From Clostridia bacterium (GTDB taxonomy: Bacteria; Bacillota_A; Clostridia; Christensenellales; Aristaeellaceae), in the NCBI GenBank assembly GCA_017481065.1, contig JAFUPT010000151.1, forward strand, positions 1 through 30,763: a stretch of DNA of 30,763 nt. The letters are read 5' to 3'. This document shows, piece after piece, positions 8,116 through 16,433 of the stretch (its first letter is position 1; every line of letters begins with the position of its first letter). Under the pieces are notes generated by a model. It made no database searches. It saw only the letters and a program-made list of their open reading frames with translations, and was not told where the DNA came from. Made by a program: the position numbers and the translations under genes.

Positions 8116-9050
8116 TTCCTGCCCTCCGCCAGCAGAGTTTCAGCCTCGGAAAACATCTCGCGGATGATTTCGGCGGCGCTCTGCTCCTTCTTCACGATTG
8201 CGGCAATCTGGCCGGCCATCACAGTGCTGTTCACCATATCGCCCTCCACGGCAGCCCGGCGGAGCGCGCCGGTGCCGTGCTTCTCAATTTCCTCGTTGGT
8301 CACGCTGGAATCATATTCCATCTCCTGCATCTGGCGGGCGAGGATATTCTTCAGGCAGCGCACCGGATGGCCCAGGCGCTTGCCAGTCACGATGGTATCG
8401 ATGTCCCGTGCGGAGATCACCTTCTGCTTGTAGTTCGGGTGCACCTGGCATTCCTCGGCAACGAGGAAGCGGGTGCCCACCTGCACGCCCTGCGCGCCCA
8501 GCATGAATGCCGCAGCCACGCCACGGCCATCGCCGATGCCGCCGGCAGCGATCACGGGGATGTCCACCGCGTCCGCCACCTGGGGAACCAATGCCATGGT
8601 GGTCAGCTCGCCGATGTGGCCGCCGGATTCCATGCCCTCGGCGATCACGGCGGTTGCGCCCTCGCGGGCGACGCGCTTGGCAATCGCAGTGGAGGGAACC
8701 ACGGGAACCACCTTGATGCCCGCCGGCACCCATTCCTTCATGTACACGCCGGGCAGGCCCGCGCCGGTGGTAACCACTTCCACCTTTTCCTCCAGGATCA
8801 CCTTGGCAACCTCGGGGGCGTGGGGGCTCATCAGCATCACATTCACGCCGAAGGGCTTGTCCGTGAGCTCCCGGCAGGCGCGGATTTCCTTGCGCAGGTA
8901 TTCCGCATCGGCATTCATGGCGGAGATCAGGCCCAGGCCGCCCGCATTGGAAACCGCCGCTGCCAGCTTGTGCTCGCTCACCCATGCCATGCCGCCCTGG
9001 AAGATCGGATATTCAATGCCGATCCGATCGCAAATATCGGTATGAATCAT
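8103..9050 (-). CDS. fabK: FMN-dependent enoyl-ACP reductase II
   Basis: A 315-residue TIM-barrel flavoprotein of the nitronate monooxygenase/FabK family. It performs the last reduction of each elongation cycle, enoyl-ACP to acyl-ACP, with NAD(P)H and FMN. Features include YPIFQGGMAWVS at the N-terminus, NAGGLGLISA near residue 36, GHIGELTTMALVPQV near 143 with the family His, and the FMN phosphate loops AAGGIGDGRGVAAAFMLGAQGVQVGTRFL (near 168-196). Position between acpP and fabD is that of FabK in clostridia and streptococci, which supports FabK over a nitronate monooxygenase. No FabI or FabV is in the window. FabK enzymes are intrinsically insensitive to triclosan. The start overlaps the acpP stop as ATGA. 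Confidence 0.94.
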   Translation of the reverse strand: MIHTDICDRIGIEYPIFQGGMAWVSEHKLAAAVSNAGGLGLISAMNADAEYLRKEIRACRELTDKPFGVNVMLMSPHAPEVAKVILEEKVEVVTTGAGLPGVYMKEWVPAGIKVVPVVPSTAIAKRVAREGATAVIAEGMESGGHIGELTTMALVPQVADAVDIPVIAAGGIGDGRGVAAAFMLGAQGVQVGTRFLVAEECQVHPNYKQKVISARDIDTIVTGKRLGHPVRCLKNILARQMQEMEYDSSVTNEEIEKHGTGALRRAAVEGDMVNSTVMAGQIAAIVKKEQSAAEIIREMFSEAETLLAEGRKWLR

Positions 9051-9268
9051 GCCTGTGCCTCTTCGATCTTGGCAACCAGCGCCTTCATGTCCTTTACTTC
9101 CGGATCCAGCTCGATGGTGATGCCGGCTTCATCTTCAATCTGCATCACGAGATCCGCGATGTCCAGGGAATCCAGGGCCAGGTCCTCGAAGGTGGAATCC
9201 ATGGTGATGGTGTTCACGTCGATGCCCTTGTAATCTGCCAGCTTGGCTGCGAGAGTTTCGAAATTCAT
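9047..9268 (-). CDS. acpP: Acyl carrier protein
   Basis: A 73-residue acidic acyl carrier protein. It carries acyl chains on a 4'-phosphopantetheine attached to the Ser of LALDSLDIADL (near residue 34). An ATG five codons upstream (9283) lies over the ribosome site itself (GGAGG 9277-9281), so the ATG at 9266-9268, 8 nt after GGAGG, is taken as the start. The 4-nt ATGA overlap with fabK and the 55-nt gap to fabH place it in the FASII operon. The gap shows no obvious terminator or strong promoter. Confidence 0.95.
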   Translation of the reverse strand: MNFETLAAKLADYKGIDVNTITMDSTFEDLALDSLDIADLVMQIEDEAGITIELDPEVKDMKALVAKIEEAQA

Positions 9269-9323
9269 GTTGTTATCCTCCAATATTGTATGATTGTTGT
9301 TTTTGATTTATATGGAATACGAA

Positions 9324-10280
9324 TCAGCTTCGTGTCCACTCTATGATACATGCTCCCGTCGTGAGCCCCGCGCCAAATGCGCTCAGCGCCAGCACATCGC
9401 CCTTCCGAAACCTGCCTGCGCGGTTTTCCTCGTCCAGCAGGATGGGAAGGCTCGCCGAGGAGGTATTGCCCCGGCAGGATACGTTCGTGGGAAACTTTTC
9501 CTCCGGCTGCTTCAGCCTGCTGCGCACCGCGTCCACGATGCGCTTGTTGGCCTGGTGCAGCAGGAAGTGGTTGATTTCATCCATGCCCAGCCCGGCAGCT
9601 TCAGCCACCTGCCTCAAATCCGCCGTGGAATGGGAGACTGCAAACTTGTAAATCTCCTGCCCATCCATGTAGAGCCGCCGCGCGGGAATCTTCTCCTGCA
9701 CAAAGGGGCTGTTGCCGGGATCGGGCTGGATGTTCAGCGGTTCAGCATTTCCATCGCTGGTGAGGCGGGAAAAGAACTTGCCCTCCCCTGCGCCCACCAC
9801 CGCAGCGCCCGCACCGTCGCCGAAGAGCACGCAGGTGCTCCGGTCGGTCCAGTCCACCAGCCGGGTCATGCCTTCCGCAGAAATGATCAGCACTTTTTCT
9901 GCCTTCCCGGCCTTGATGTAGGCGTCCGCCATATCGAGGGCATAGATAAAGCCCGCGCACGCGCCGTTCAAATCCAGCGCCGGGCAGCCCGTTCCCAGCG
10001 CGCCCTGCAGCACGCAGCCCATCGAGGGAGTCACGGTATCGCCCCGCACGGTGGTGCAGATCAGGAAATCAATGTCCGCCGCAGTGAGCCCCGCATTTTC
10101 CAGCGCCCGCTCCCCGGCGGCCTTGCCCAGCTCCAGCAGGCTTTCATTGGTGATCACCTGCCGGGTGGAAATGCCTGTGCGGCTGCGAATCCATTCATCG
10201 CTGGTATCCAGAAATTCGGTCAGCCGCGCATTGGTCAGCGTGTACGCCGGGAGCGCGCTGCCGGTACCCAGAATATTCAT
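9324..10280 (-). CDS. fabH: 3-oxoacyl-ACP synthase III
   Basis: A 318-residue initiating condensing enzyme that joins an acyl-CoA primer to malonyl-ACP. The catalytic triad is visible: Cys in LNGACAGFIYAL (near residue 112), His in FLLHQANKRIVDA (near 243) and Asn in SCRGNTSSASLP (near 273). The DEWIRSRTGISTRQ segment near 27 is the CoA-binding Trp/Arg region. The ATG at 10278-10280 shares its first base with the fabT TAA stop (TAATG), and AAGGA lies upstream; this start gives MNILGTGSALP, the usual N-terminus. Primer preference (acetyl or branched) cannot be read from the sequence by eye. Confidence 0.96.
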   Translation of the reverse strand: MNILGTGSALPAYTLTNARLTEFLDTSDEWIRSRTGISTRQVITNESLLELGKAAGERALENAGLTAADIDFLICTTVRGDTVTPSMGCVLQGALGTGCPALDLNGACAGFIYALDMADAYIKAGKAEKVLIISAEGMTRLVDWTDRSTCVLFGDGAGAAVVGAGEGKFFSRLTSDGNAEPLNIQPDPGNSPFVQEKIPARRLYMDGQEIYKFAVSHSTADLRQVAEAAGLGMDEINHFLLHQANKRIVDAVRSRLKQPEEKFPTNVSCRGNTSSASLPILLDEENRAGRFRKGDVLALSAFGAGLTTGACIIEWTRS

Positions 10281-10756
10281 TATTCTTCGTCCTTTCCGCA
10301 TGCAAAGTCATATAGGCTCATGCGCATGAAGTTATTCATCTTTTCAAGGCCGGACATGATGGCGTCCAGCTCCTGCTGGCTGAGGTCCTTGGTGATGGCC
10401 CGCACCATCTGGCGATGGAAGTAGCGGTGGGCGATCTCGGCACGCCGGCCCTCCTGGCTAAGCACGATCTGAACCCGGCGGGCATCCTCCGTGGATTTCT
10501 CCTTGGTGATATAGCCCTTTTTCTCCAGCCGCTTCACCATAGCGGTAACAGAGGGCAGGGTGATATCCAAATCCGCTGCGATATCGGTCACAGTGGCGCC
10601 CGCTTCCCCCTGCTTTCCAATGCTCTCGAGCATGTGCATTTCGCTCAGGCTCAGGTTATCCTTGCTCAGGTGGCGCAGCATAACCTCCTCCACCTTGTTG
10701 ATGGATCGGTAGGTGGTGGTGAGCATTTCGTTGAGCGCGTTCAAAATCGGGTCCAT
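10280..10756 (-). CDS. fabT: MarR-family repressor of fatty acid synthesis (FabT-like)
   Basis: A 158-residue winged-helix MarR protein at the head of the FASII operon. The DNA-binding region reads LSLSEMHMLESIGKQGEAGATVTDIAADLDITLPSVTAMVKRLEKKGYI (residues ~35-83), followed by the wing (STEDARRVQIVLSQEG) and C-terminal dimerisation helices. In streptococci and enterococci FabT binds DNA with acyl-ACP as corepressor. Here the same gene order (fabT-fabH-acpP-fabK) and a palindrome over the promoter support that role. The TAATG junction couples it to fabH. MarR fold is certain; FabT function is inferred from context. Confidence 0.9.
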   Translation of the reverse strand: MDPILNALNEMLTTTYRSINKVEEVMLRHLSKDNLSLSEMHMLESIGKQGEAGATVTDIAADLDITLPSVTAMVKRLEKKGYITKEKSTEDARRVQIVLSQEGRRAEIAHRYFHRQMVRAITKDLSQQELDAIMSGLEKMNNFMRMSLYDFACGKDEE

Positions 10757-10773
10757 TTTCTCAGCTCCAAATA

Positions 10774-10794
10774 AATTAATTAGTCTAACAAATT
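10774..10794 (-). promoter_or_regulatory. FabT-like operator
   Basis: A 21-bp imperfect palindrome. Left arm AATTAATTAG (10774-10783) and right arm CTAACAAATT (10785-10794) match at 8 of 10 positions around a central T. It overlaps three bases of the -10 hexamer and the predicted start of transcription, a layout fit for repression by the first gene product. It resembles the TTTGA-type half sites reported for FabT, but the match is by eye. Confidence 0.65.
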
Positions 10795-10820
10795 ATATTT
10801 CGAATCCCGGCCGTTGTCAA
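10785..10820 (-). promoter_or_regulatory. Sigma-A promoter of the FASII operon
   Basis: On the minus strand a perfect -35 TTGACA (10820-10815), a 17-nt spacer and a perfect -10 TATAAT (10797-10792) lie 35 nt before the fabT start codon. The predicted start of transcription is near 10785. Confidence 0.85.
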
Positions 10821-10864
10821 GCATTTTACATAGAAATATCCAAATCGTGTATGGTTCGGAGCAG

Positions 10865-10896
10865 AAAAAACTCCCTGTTTTATACGAAACAGGGAG
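10865..10896 (-). terminator. Intrinsic terminator of the marR-RND operon
   Basis: A 10-bp perfect stem (CTCCCTGTTT 10871-10880 with AAACAGGGAG 10887-10896) and a 6-nt loop, followed on the minus strand by TTTTTT. It lies 32 nt after the RND stop codon and upstream of the fabT promoter. Confidence 0.9.
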
Positions 10897-10927
10897 CAAA
10901 AATATACTGAATTTATACGGAAATACC

Positions 10928-13900
10928 TCAAATTCTCACATGTACCCGGCGGCGTTTTCCCTTTTCGGACGTGGTTTTTTCGGATTCCGGGGCGGTATTT
11001 TCCGTGATATTTTCCGGCTGCTTTTCTTCGGATTTCTCCGGTGCGGGAGCAGGATTTTCCATCCGCTTTTCTTCGGTTTTCACCGGCGCGGAAGCATCAT
11101 CATCGAAGCCCTCGCGCTTCATGCCGGCGGATTCCTTGATCATTTCGATCTCGCGCACCTTCATCTTCTCGCCGTTGAAAATATCATAGAGTACCGGCAC
11201 CACGAAGAGGGTCATCAGCGTGGCGTAGCTCAGGCCGCCGATGGTAACCACCGCCATGGGCTGCATCATTTCCGCGCCCATGCCCTTGGCGAGGGCCATG
11301 GTGCTCATGCCGAGGATGGTGGTGAGGGCGGTCATCAGGATGGGGCGCAGGCGGATGCGGCCGGTTTCAACCAGGGCTTCCCGCTTGCTCATACCCGCAA
11401 TGCGCATCTGGTTTACGCTGTCAATGAACACGATGCCGTTGTTTACCACCACGCCGGAGAGCACCAGGAAGCCCACCATCGCGATGATGGAGAGGTCCAT
11501 TCCGGTGATGATCAGCGCCAGCAGGCCGCCGGTGAAGGCCAGCGGGATGGTGAACATAACGATGATCGGGGATTTGAAGGACTGGAACTGCGCCACCATG
11601 ATCAGGAAGATGAAGAGCACGGCGATGCCCAGCATGAGCAGCAGATCCTCCATGTAGCCCATCACGGCCTCATTTTCGCCGGAAAGGCTGATCTCGCAGC
11701 CCTCGGGCGGCTGATACTCGGCCAGCAGGGCTTCCAAATCGCGGCTGACGAGGTTGGCGCTGTACCCCTCTGCCACAGTGAAGGATACGGAAACCACGCG
11801 CCTCTGGTTGTCGCGGCTGATGCTGGAGAGGCTTTCGCCCTCGGTGATGCGGGCAATATCGCCGATGCGCACGCTCTTGGTGCCATTGGCGGAGGTCACT
11901 TCGATCTCCATATCCTCGATATCATCGGGGGTCAGCTTGGAATTGCGGTCCTCGGATACATAGATGGTGTATTCCCGGCCATCCAGCGTGGCATTGGTGA
12001 GCTCCACAGCCCCGTAGAGGCGCTGGGCAATGTACTGGTACACCTGGGCCACGGAGAGGGAATTATCGCTGGCGAGCTCCTTATCCACCACGATGGTGAG
12101 CTTGGGCTCGGCGGTGCTGGAACCATCGTTTACTTCCTCGGCGCCTTCCACCTGGCGGCAGATTGCGGCAACCTCACGGGCCGCAGTGCGCAGGTCTTCA
12201 ATTTCGGAGCCGGTGATATCGATGGAAATGCCGCTGCCTGCCAGTGCGGAGAGGTCCATGGTGCTCTCCTTCACGTTCAGCACAGTGCTTCCATCTGCAG
12301 TGAATTCAGCGCATGCAGCTTCGATATCCGCCGCGATTTCGGCATTTTCACGCACACCTTCCTCCACAAGAATATAATAGCTGTACTCGCCGCTGCCGCC
12401 CATCATGCTCATCATGCTCATGCCAGAGCTCGCGGAGAGGCTCACGTCGTTTACATCTTCCACATCCATGATGCGGTTCATAATTTCAATTGCTGCAGCT
12501 TCCCGCTCGCTCTCGGGCATTTCAGTGTCCTTGAAGGAGAGGGATGCGCTCATCTGCTCGGTAGAAACGCTGGGCATCAGGGAAATGCCCATATCCTTCA
12601 CCTGGTATACGGAGAAGGCCAGCAGACCCACCGCCAGCAGGATCACCAGCAGCTTCGCCTTCAGCGCGCCGCGCAGCAGCACGGCATAGCCCTTCTGTAT
12701 CTTTTCAAAGATGCGGTGGCGCTTGGGCTTTTTCTTTTTAAAGAGCGTGGCGGCGAAGGAGGGCACCACAGTCATGGCCACCACCAGGCTGGCCAGCAGG
12801 GAGAAGGCGATGGTGAGGCCCATATCCCCGAAGAGATCGCGGGCCATGCCATCGATGAAGATTACGGGCAGGAACACGCAGATGGTGGTGAGGGTGGAGG
12901 AGAACAGCGCGCCGCCTACCTGGTTTACGCCGCGTATGCAGGAAGTGAGCAGGGGCAGGCCCTCCTCGTCCCGCAGACGATAAATATTTTCGATGGAAAC
13001 GATGGAATTATCCACCAGCATGCCCACGCCCAGCGCAAGGCCGGAGAGGGACATGACGTTCAGCGTGATGCCGCTGAAATACATGCACACGAAGGCCACA
13101 ACCACGCTGGCAGGAATGGACAGGGCCACGATGAAGGTGGGCCGCCAGTCCATCAGGAACAGCAGCAGGATGGCCACTGCCAGGATGCCGCCGGAGATCA
13201 GGTTATCGATTACAGAATCCACAATGATGTTGATGTAATCGCCCTGGTTCATCATCTCCACAACATGGAGCTTGGAGTTTTCCGCCATCAGCTTTTCGCT
13301 CTCGGCGGTGATATTCTTTGCCACCTCGGCAGTAGAGGCGGTGGACTGCTTCTCGAAGGAGAGCATGATGCCGTTTTCGCCGTTTACGAGGGTGAAGAGA
13401 TCGGCGCTGTTATCGCTGATTTCCACGCTGGCCACATCCAGCAGGCGCACATCATCCACGGTTTCCATACCGAGGGAGAAGAGCTTGAGCTGCTTGAGCT
13501 CGGCGAGGGAGGAAAATTCATTGCCCACGCTCACGAGGTAGCGGTCCTCGGCATTGGAGACATAACCGGCGGGCAGCTCCAGGTTCTGGGAGCCGAGGAT
13601 GGCGGAGATGGTTTCCACGGTGATGATGCCGTCGATGCCCGCCTCCTCGAGGGCCTTATCGCGGTTTTCGATGAATTCGGTCCATGCCTCGTTCAGCTCA
13701 TCTTCGCCGTCCCGCAGGGCGGAATAGGCCTTGGCAAGGCCGCTGTCCGCCTGGTCACGGGCGGCCATCAGCTGTTCGCGGGCGGCGTTGAGATCGGTAT
13801 CCTCGGCCACACCCTCGATCATGCCGCCGGGCAGGATGCCCCGGTTCAGCTTATCCAGCATGGTATCCACCTGGGCAATGCCGGCCTCCAGCTGGGCAAC

Positions 13901-15835
13901 CGCGGCCTGGGCCTGGGCATACTGGGCGGAGAAGGCGTTGCCATCGGCAATCATCTGGTATGCCTTGTAGGCGTCGCTGGCCTTGATGGCAGCGATCTGG
14001 GCGTCAATGCCGGCAATCTGGGCGGCAAGAGCCTCCCGGCCATCGCTGTTTTCCAGCTGGGCAGTGAGATCGGCGATCTCCTGATCCAGCTCGGCAATGC
14101 GGGCGTCGCAGGCGGCGATCTGCTTTTCAGCGGCCTCGATGCGGCTCTGTACAGTGATCGTGCCATCCTCCAGCAGGGCGAGGGAATCCTTTGCTTCCTG
14201 CAGGGAGGCAGACTGGCTGTTCAGGGTTTCCCGCAGCGCATCGTGGCGTGCGGAGAGGGCGTCCACATCCGCCTGGTACTTCTCCAGTGCAGCCTGCGCG
14301 ATGACGAGTCTCGCCCGGAGTTCCTCCAGGGATTCGCCCTCCGCCTCGGCAACGCCGAGGAGATTATCCAGCAGGGAAACCTCCGGCACGGGTTCAGCGG
14401 TGATTTCCGCAGTGGGAGCGGCAGTTTCGGGGGCGGCGGTGCTGTCCGCCGCAGCCTCCATGGTGGGCTCTGCGGTGGTTTCCGCGCTTGCCGCAACCGT
14501 TGCTTCGACGGCTGCTTCGGCAATCGTTTCAGCCGTGGGTTCCGCAGTAATTTCAGGGGTAGGTTCAGCGGTGGGCTCCAAGGTGGCCATGGCGGCCTCC
14601 AGCGCGGCGATGCGGTCCGAGAGATCATTCACATCCCGCTGGGCGGCATCCCGGTTCACGATGGCGCTTTCCAGCTCGCCGCGCACAGCGGAGATTTCAG
14701 CCTCGTTGGCGGCGACCTCGCCCTCGAGCCGGGCAATGGTGGCCTTCAGGGAATCCACATCCAGCAGCTTCAGATCTTCAATATACTTCTGCTGGGAAGC
14801 CTTCAGGGCGAGCTGCTCATCCCGGGATTTCTGGGCGGCGGCCAGCTGTTCGGAAAGCGCGCCGGAGGGCACGGAGCCCATGGAATCCAGCTGGGCCTGC
14901 AGGGCTGCGCGCTGGGTTTCCAGGGCGGATAGGGATTCGGCCACCTGGGCAAGCTGGGCCTTTTCCGCCTCGCTGAGGTTCGCAAGGGAATCCATCTGGG
15001 CGAGGGCGGCCTTTGCCCCATCCAGCTGAGCAGTCAGTTCAGTTTTCTGGGCCGTGAGCTGCTCGATGGCTGCGGGCATGGCCATTGTGCCCTGCTCGAT
15101 GGCGGCCAGGGCCTCGTCAATCTGGGCATAGGCGCTCACCTGGGCGCGGCCCAGCTGGGATTTGCCGGAGGAAAGCTGGGATTTCGCATCCAGCAGCTGC
15201 TGCTCCACCTCGGCCAGCTCATCATCCACTTCGGCGAGGATGGCGCTGTTGAGGGCGTCGATGCGGCTCTGCTCAATGGTGATATCCACCTGCTGGGTGA
15301 GGATGCCGGAAGCCGTGACGCGGGCCACGCCGTCCACCGCCTCATACTTGGGAATCAGTTCATCCTCCACATAATCGGAGAGGGCATAGAGATCGGTATC
15401 ATCCATGGATACGGTGGTGACCGTGACCGGCAGCATATCCGGGTTCAGCTTCATGATCACCGGGGTGCCGATGGCATCATCCCAGGAGCCGGAAATCTGG
15501 TCCACCTCGGAGGAGATTTCGATCATGGCGGTGTTCATATCCGCGCCGGATTCAAACTCCATCACCACCATGGACAGGTTTTCACTGGAGCTGGATGTAA
15601 TGTTTTTCACATCGGTGAGGGTGGCGAAGGCCGCCTCCAAGGGACGGGTCACATCGCCCTCCACGGCCTCGGGAGTAGCGCCGGTGTAGGTGGTGTACAC
15701 GATCACATAGGGCAGGTCCATGCTGGGCAGCAGGTCCGTAGTCATGTTCATGAAGGAAATCACGCCCAGCGCGATCACCAAAATGATGCCTACGATGACG
15801 GTATAGGGTTTTTTTACACTGAATTTTGCTAGCAT
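10928..15835 (-). CDS. Giant RND-superfamily efflux permease with large coiled-coil insertion
   Basis: A 1635-residue RND (AcrB/SwrC-like) permease, about 600 residues longer than usual. TM1 is at ~10-30, then the first porter subdomains. Canonical porter sequence breaks at DALNSAI (~200) and resumes at ETISAILGSQNLELPAGYVSNAE (~741). Between lie ~535 residues of Ala/Glu/Gln/Leu-rich heptad-like helix in two halves (~200-420 and ~500-730), divided by a low-complexity stretch of TAEP-type repeats (~420-488). TM2-TM6 begin near 870, with LVDNSIVSIEN at ~940 in TM4, the proton-relay region. A second porter half and TM7-TM12 follow (VVVNNGIVFID near the C-terminal part). A hydrophilic Lys/Glu/Pro tail of ~55 residues, probably cytoplasmic, ends the protein. 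The ATG has GGAGG 7 nt upstream and overlaps the marR stop by 7 nt. Substrate unknown; no separate adaptor (MFP) or TolC gene is adjacent. Confidence 0.9.
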   Translation of the reverse strand: MLAKFSVKKPYTVIVGIILVIALGVISFMNMTTDLLPSMDLPYVIVYTTYTGATPEAVEGDVTRPLEAAFATLTDVKNITSSSSENLSMVVMEFESGADMNTAMIEISSEVDQISGSWDDAIGTPVIMKLNPDMLPVTVTTVSMDDTDLYALSDYVEDELIPKYEAVDGVARVTASGILTQQVDITIEQSRIDALNSAILAEVDDELAEVEQQLLDAKSQLSSGKSQLGRAQVSAYAQIDEALAAIEQGTMAMPAAIEQLTAQKTELTAQLDGAKAALAQMDSLANLSEAEKAQLAQVAESLSALETQRAALQAQLDSMGSVPSGALSEQLAAAQKSRDEQLALKASQQKYIEDLKLLDVDSLKATIARLEGEVAANEAEISAVRGELESAIVNRDAAQRDVNDLSDRIAALEAAMATLEPTAEPTPEITAEPTAETIAEAAVEATVAASAETTAEPTMEAAADSTAAPETAAPTAEITAEPVPEVSLLDNLLGVAEAEGESLEELRARLVIAQAALEKYQADVDALSARHDALRETLNSQSASLQEAKDSLALLEDGTITVQSRIEAAEKQIAACDARIAELDQEIADLTAQLENSDGREALAAQIAGIDAQIAAIKASDAYKAYQMIADGNAFSAQYAQAQAAVAQLEAGIAQVDTMLDKLNRGILPGGMIEGVAEDTDLNAAREQLMAARDQADSGLAKAYSALRDGEDELNEAWTEFIENRDKALEEAGIDGIITVETISAILGSQNLELPAGYVSNAEDRYLVSVGNEFSSLAELKQLKLFSLGMETVDDVRLLDVASVEISDNSADLFTLVNGENGIMLSFEKQSTASTAEVAKNITAESEKLMAENSKLHVVEMMNQGDYINIIVDSVIDNLISGGILAVAILLLFLMDWRPTFIVALSIPASVVVAFVCMYFSGITLNVMSLSGLALGVGMLVDNSIVSIENIYRLRDEEGLPLLTSCIRGVNQVGGALFSSTLTTICVFLPVIFIDGMARDLFGDMGLTIAFSLLASLVVAMTVVPSFAATLFKKKKPKRHRIFEKIQKGYAVLLRGALKAKLLVILLAVGLLAFSVYQVKDMGISLMPSVSTEQMSASLSFKDTEMPESEREAAAIEIMNRIMDVEDVNDVSLSASSGMSMMSMMGGSGEYSYYILVEEGVRENAEIAADIEAACAEFTADGSTVLNVKESTMDLSALAGSGISIDITGSEIEDLRTAAREVAAICRQVEGAEEVNDGSSTAEPKLTIVVDKELASDNSLSVAQVYQYIAQRLYGAVELTNATLDGREYTIYVSEDRNSKLTPDDIEDMEIEVTSANGTKSVRIGDIARITEGESLSSISRDNQRRVVSVSFTVAEGYSANLVSRDLEALLAEYQPPEGCEISLSGENEAVMGYMEDLLLMLGIAVLFIFLIMVAQFQSFKSPIIVMFTIPLAFTGGLLALIITGMDLSIIAMVGFLVLSGVVVNNGIVFIDSVNQMRIAGMSKREALVETGRIRLRPILMTALTTILGMSTMALAKGMGAEMMQPMAVVTIGGLSYATLMTLFVVPVLYDIFNGEKMKVREIEMIKESAGMKREGFDDDASAPVKTEEKRMENPAPAPEKSEEKQPENITENTAPESEKTTSEKGKRRRVHVRI
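14372..14578 (-). repeat. Low-complexity TAEP-repeat coding segment in the RND insertion
   Basis: Codes residues ~420-488 of the RND protein. The translated sequence is almost only Thr, Ala, Glu, Pro, Ile and Val, with TAEPT/TAEP units recurring at least six times. It forms a probably unstructured linker between the two coiled-coil halves. The DNA shows matching degenerate repeats of GGTTCAGCGGTG-like units, which could vary in copy number between strains. Confidence 0.75.
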
Positions 15836-16278
15836 TGGGTTTCCTCCGTTTCGGCAATCAGGGCATCCAGGAAGTCCGTCAGGATTTCAGCAAGAAGCAT
15901 GCCACGCTCCTCGCCAATGCGCGCCACTGCGCGGCGCATGACGGACATGCGGCGTTCCAGCTCCTCCTCAAAGCGGCGCTTTCCCGCTTCGGTGGGCTGG
16001 ATATATACCACGCGGCGATCATTTGGATCATCCACGCGCTCCACATAATTCTGCTCCACGAGGCGGTTCACCGCCTGAGTGGCGGCGGGTTTGGATACCA
16101 TCATAAAGCGGCTCACATCCGTCATGCGCACCCGGGATTGCGGCTCCTCGCCGCCGAAGAGCAGGCCGAAGGTGACCACATCGCAGCTGCTTTCCTTCAT
16201 GCTGGCGTCCTGGCGGCGGTTCAGCTTGCCCAGCCGCGATATCACGGAATACAGGGTGCGAACTTCCTCGCTGTTCAT
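15829..16278 (-). CDS. MarR-family regulator of the RND transporter
   Basis: A 149-residue MarR-type winged-helix protein. The helix-turn-helix region reads VRMTDVSRFMMVSKPAATQAVNRLVEQNYVERVDDPNDRRVVYIQPTEAG (residues ~50-100), with the DxRD-like wing seen as DPNDRR. The ATG at 16276-16278 is chosen over one five codons upstream because GGAGGG lies 7 nt before it. The stop overlaps the RND start by 7 nt, so the pair is co-transcribed and very likely a local repressor-pump module. A palindrome sits over the -10 of its promoter. The inducing ligand is unknown. Confidence 0.9.
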   Translation of the reverse strand: MNSEEVRTLYSVISRLGKLNRRQDASMKESSCDVVTFGLLFGGEEPQSRVRMTDVSRFMMVSKPAATQAVNRLVEQNYVERVDDPNDRRVVYIQPTEAGKRRFEEELERRMSVMRRAVARIGEERGMLLAEILTDFLDALIAETEETQC

Positions 16279-16308
16279 TGCTTTTCCCTCCATTTAGTTT
16301 TGCAGGTT

Positions 16309-16344
16309 AACAATTATTCTAATGAATTGTTTTGCAGCAAACAA
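16309..16344 (-). promoter_or_regulatory. Promoter and operator-like palindrome of the marR-RND operon
   Basis: On the minus strand -35 TTGTTT (16344-16339), a 17-nt spacer and -10 TAGAAT (16321-16316). The perfect 7-bp arms AACAATT (16309-16315) and AATTGTT (16325-16331) lie symmetrically round the -10. A second inverted repeat TTGTTT/AAACAA (16327-16332/16339-16344) covers the -35 and part of the spacer. This is a typical autorepression layout for MarR genes. Confidence 0.7.
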
Positions 16345-16370
16345 GTTTAATTTCGTTAATTATCCAGGGA

Positions 16371-16404
16371 AAGAAAAAATCCCCGATGAAAAAACATCGG
16401 GGAT
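16371..16404 (-). terminator. Intrinsic terminator after the ABC transporter ATPase gene
   Basis: A 10-bp stem built on CCCCGATG (16381-16388) and CATCGGGG (16395-16402) with an A6 loop on the plus strand. It is followed on the minus strand by TTTTTTC and lies 30 nt after the ATPase stop codon. Confidence 0.9.
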
Positions 16405-16433
16405 TGAAAAATTGCGATTCCGCCTGACGGCCA

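Noticed and set aside
9269..9323. Second FabT site or promoter before acpP
   Set aside because: The 55-nt gap is AT-rich but holds no good palindrome and no convincing -35/-10 pair.
10814..14932. Long plus-strand open frame (~1370 codons) opposite the RND gene
   Set aside because: Shadow of the Ala/Glu/Gln-rich RND frame; the translated sequence is Gly/His-rich without domains and has no ribosome site.
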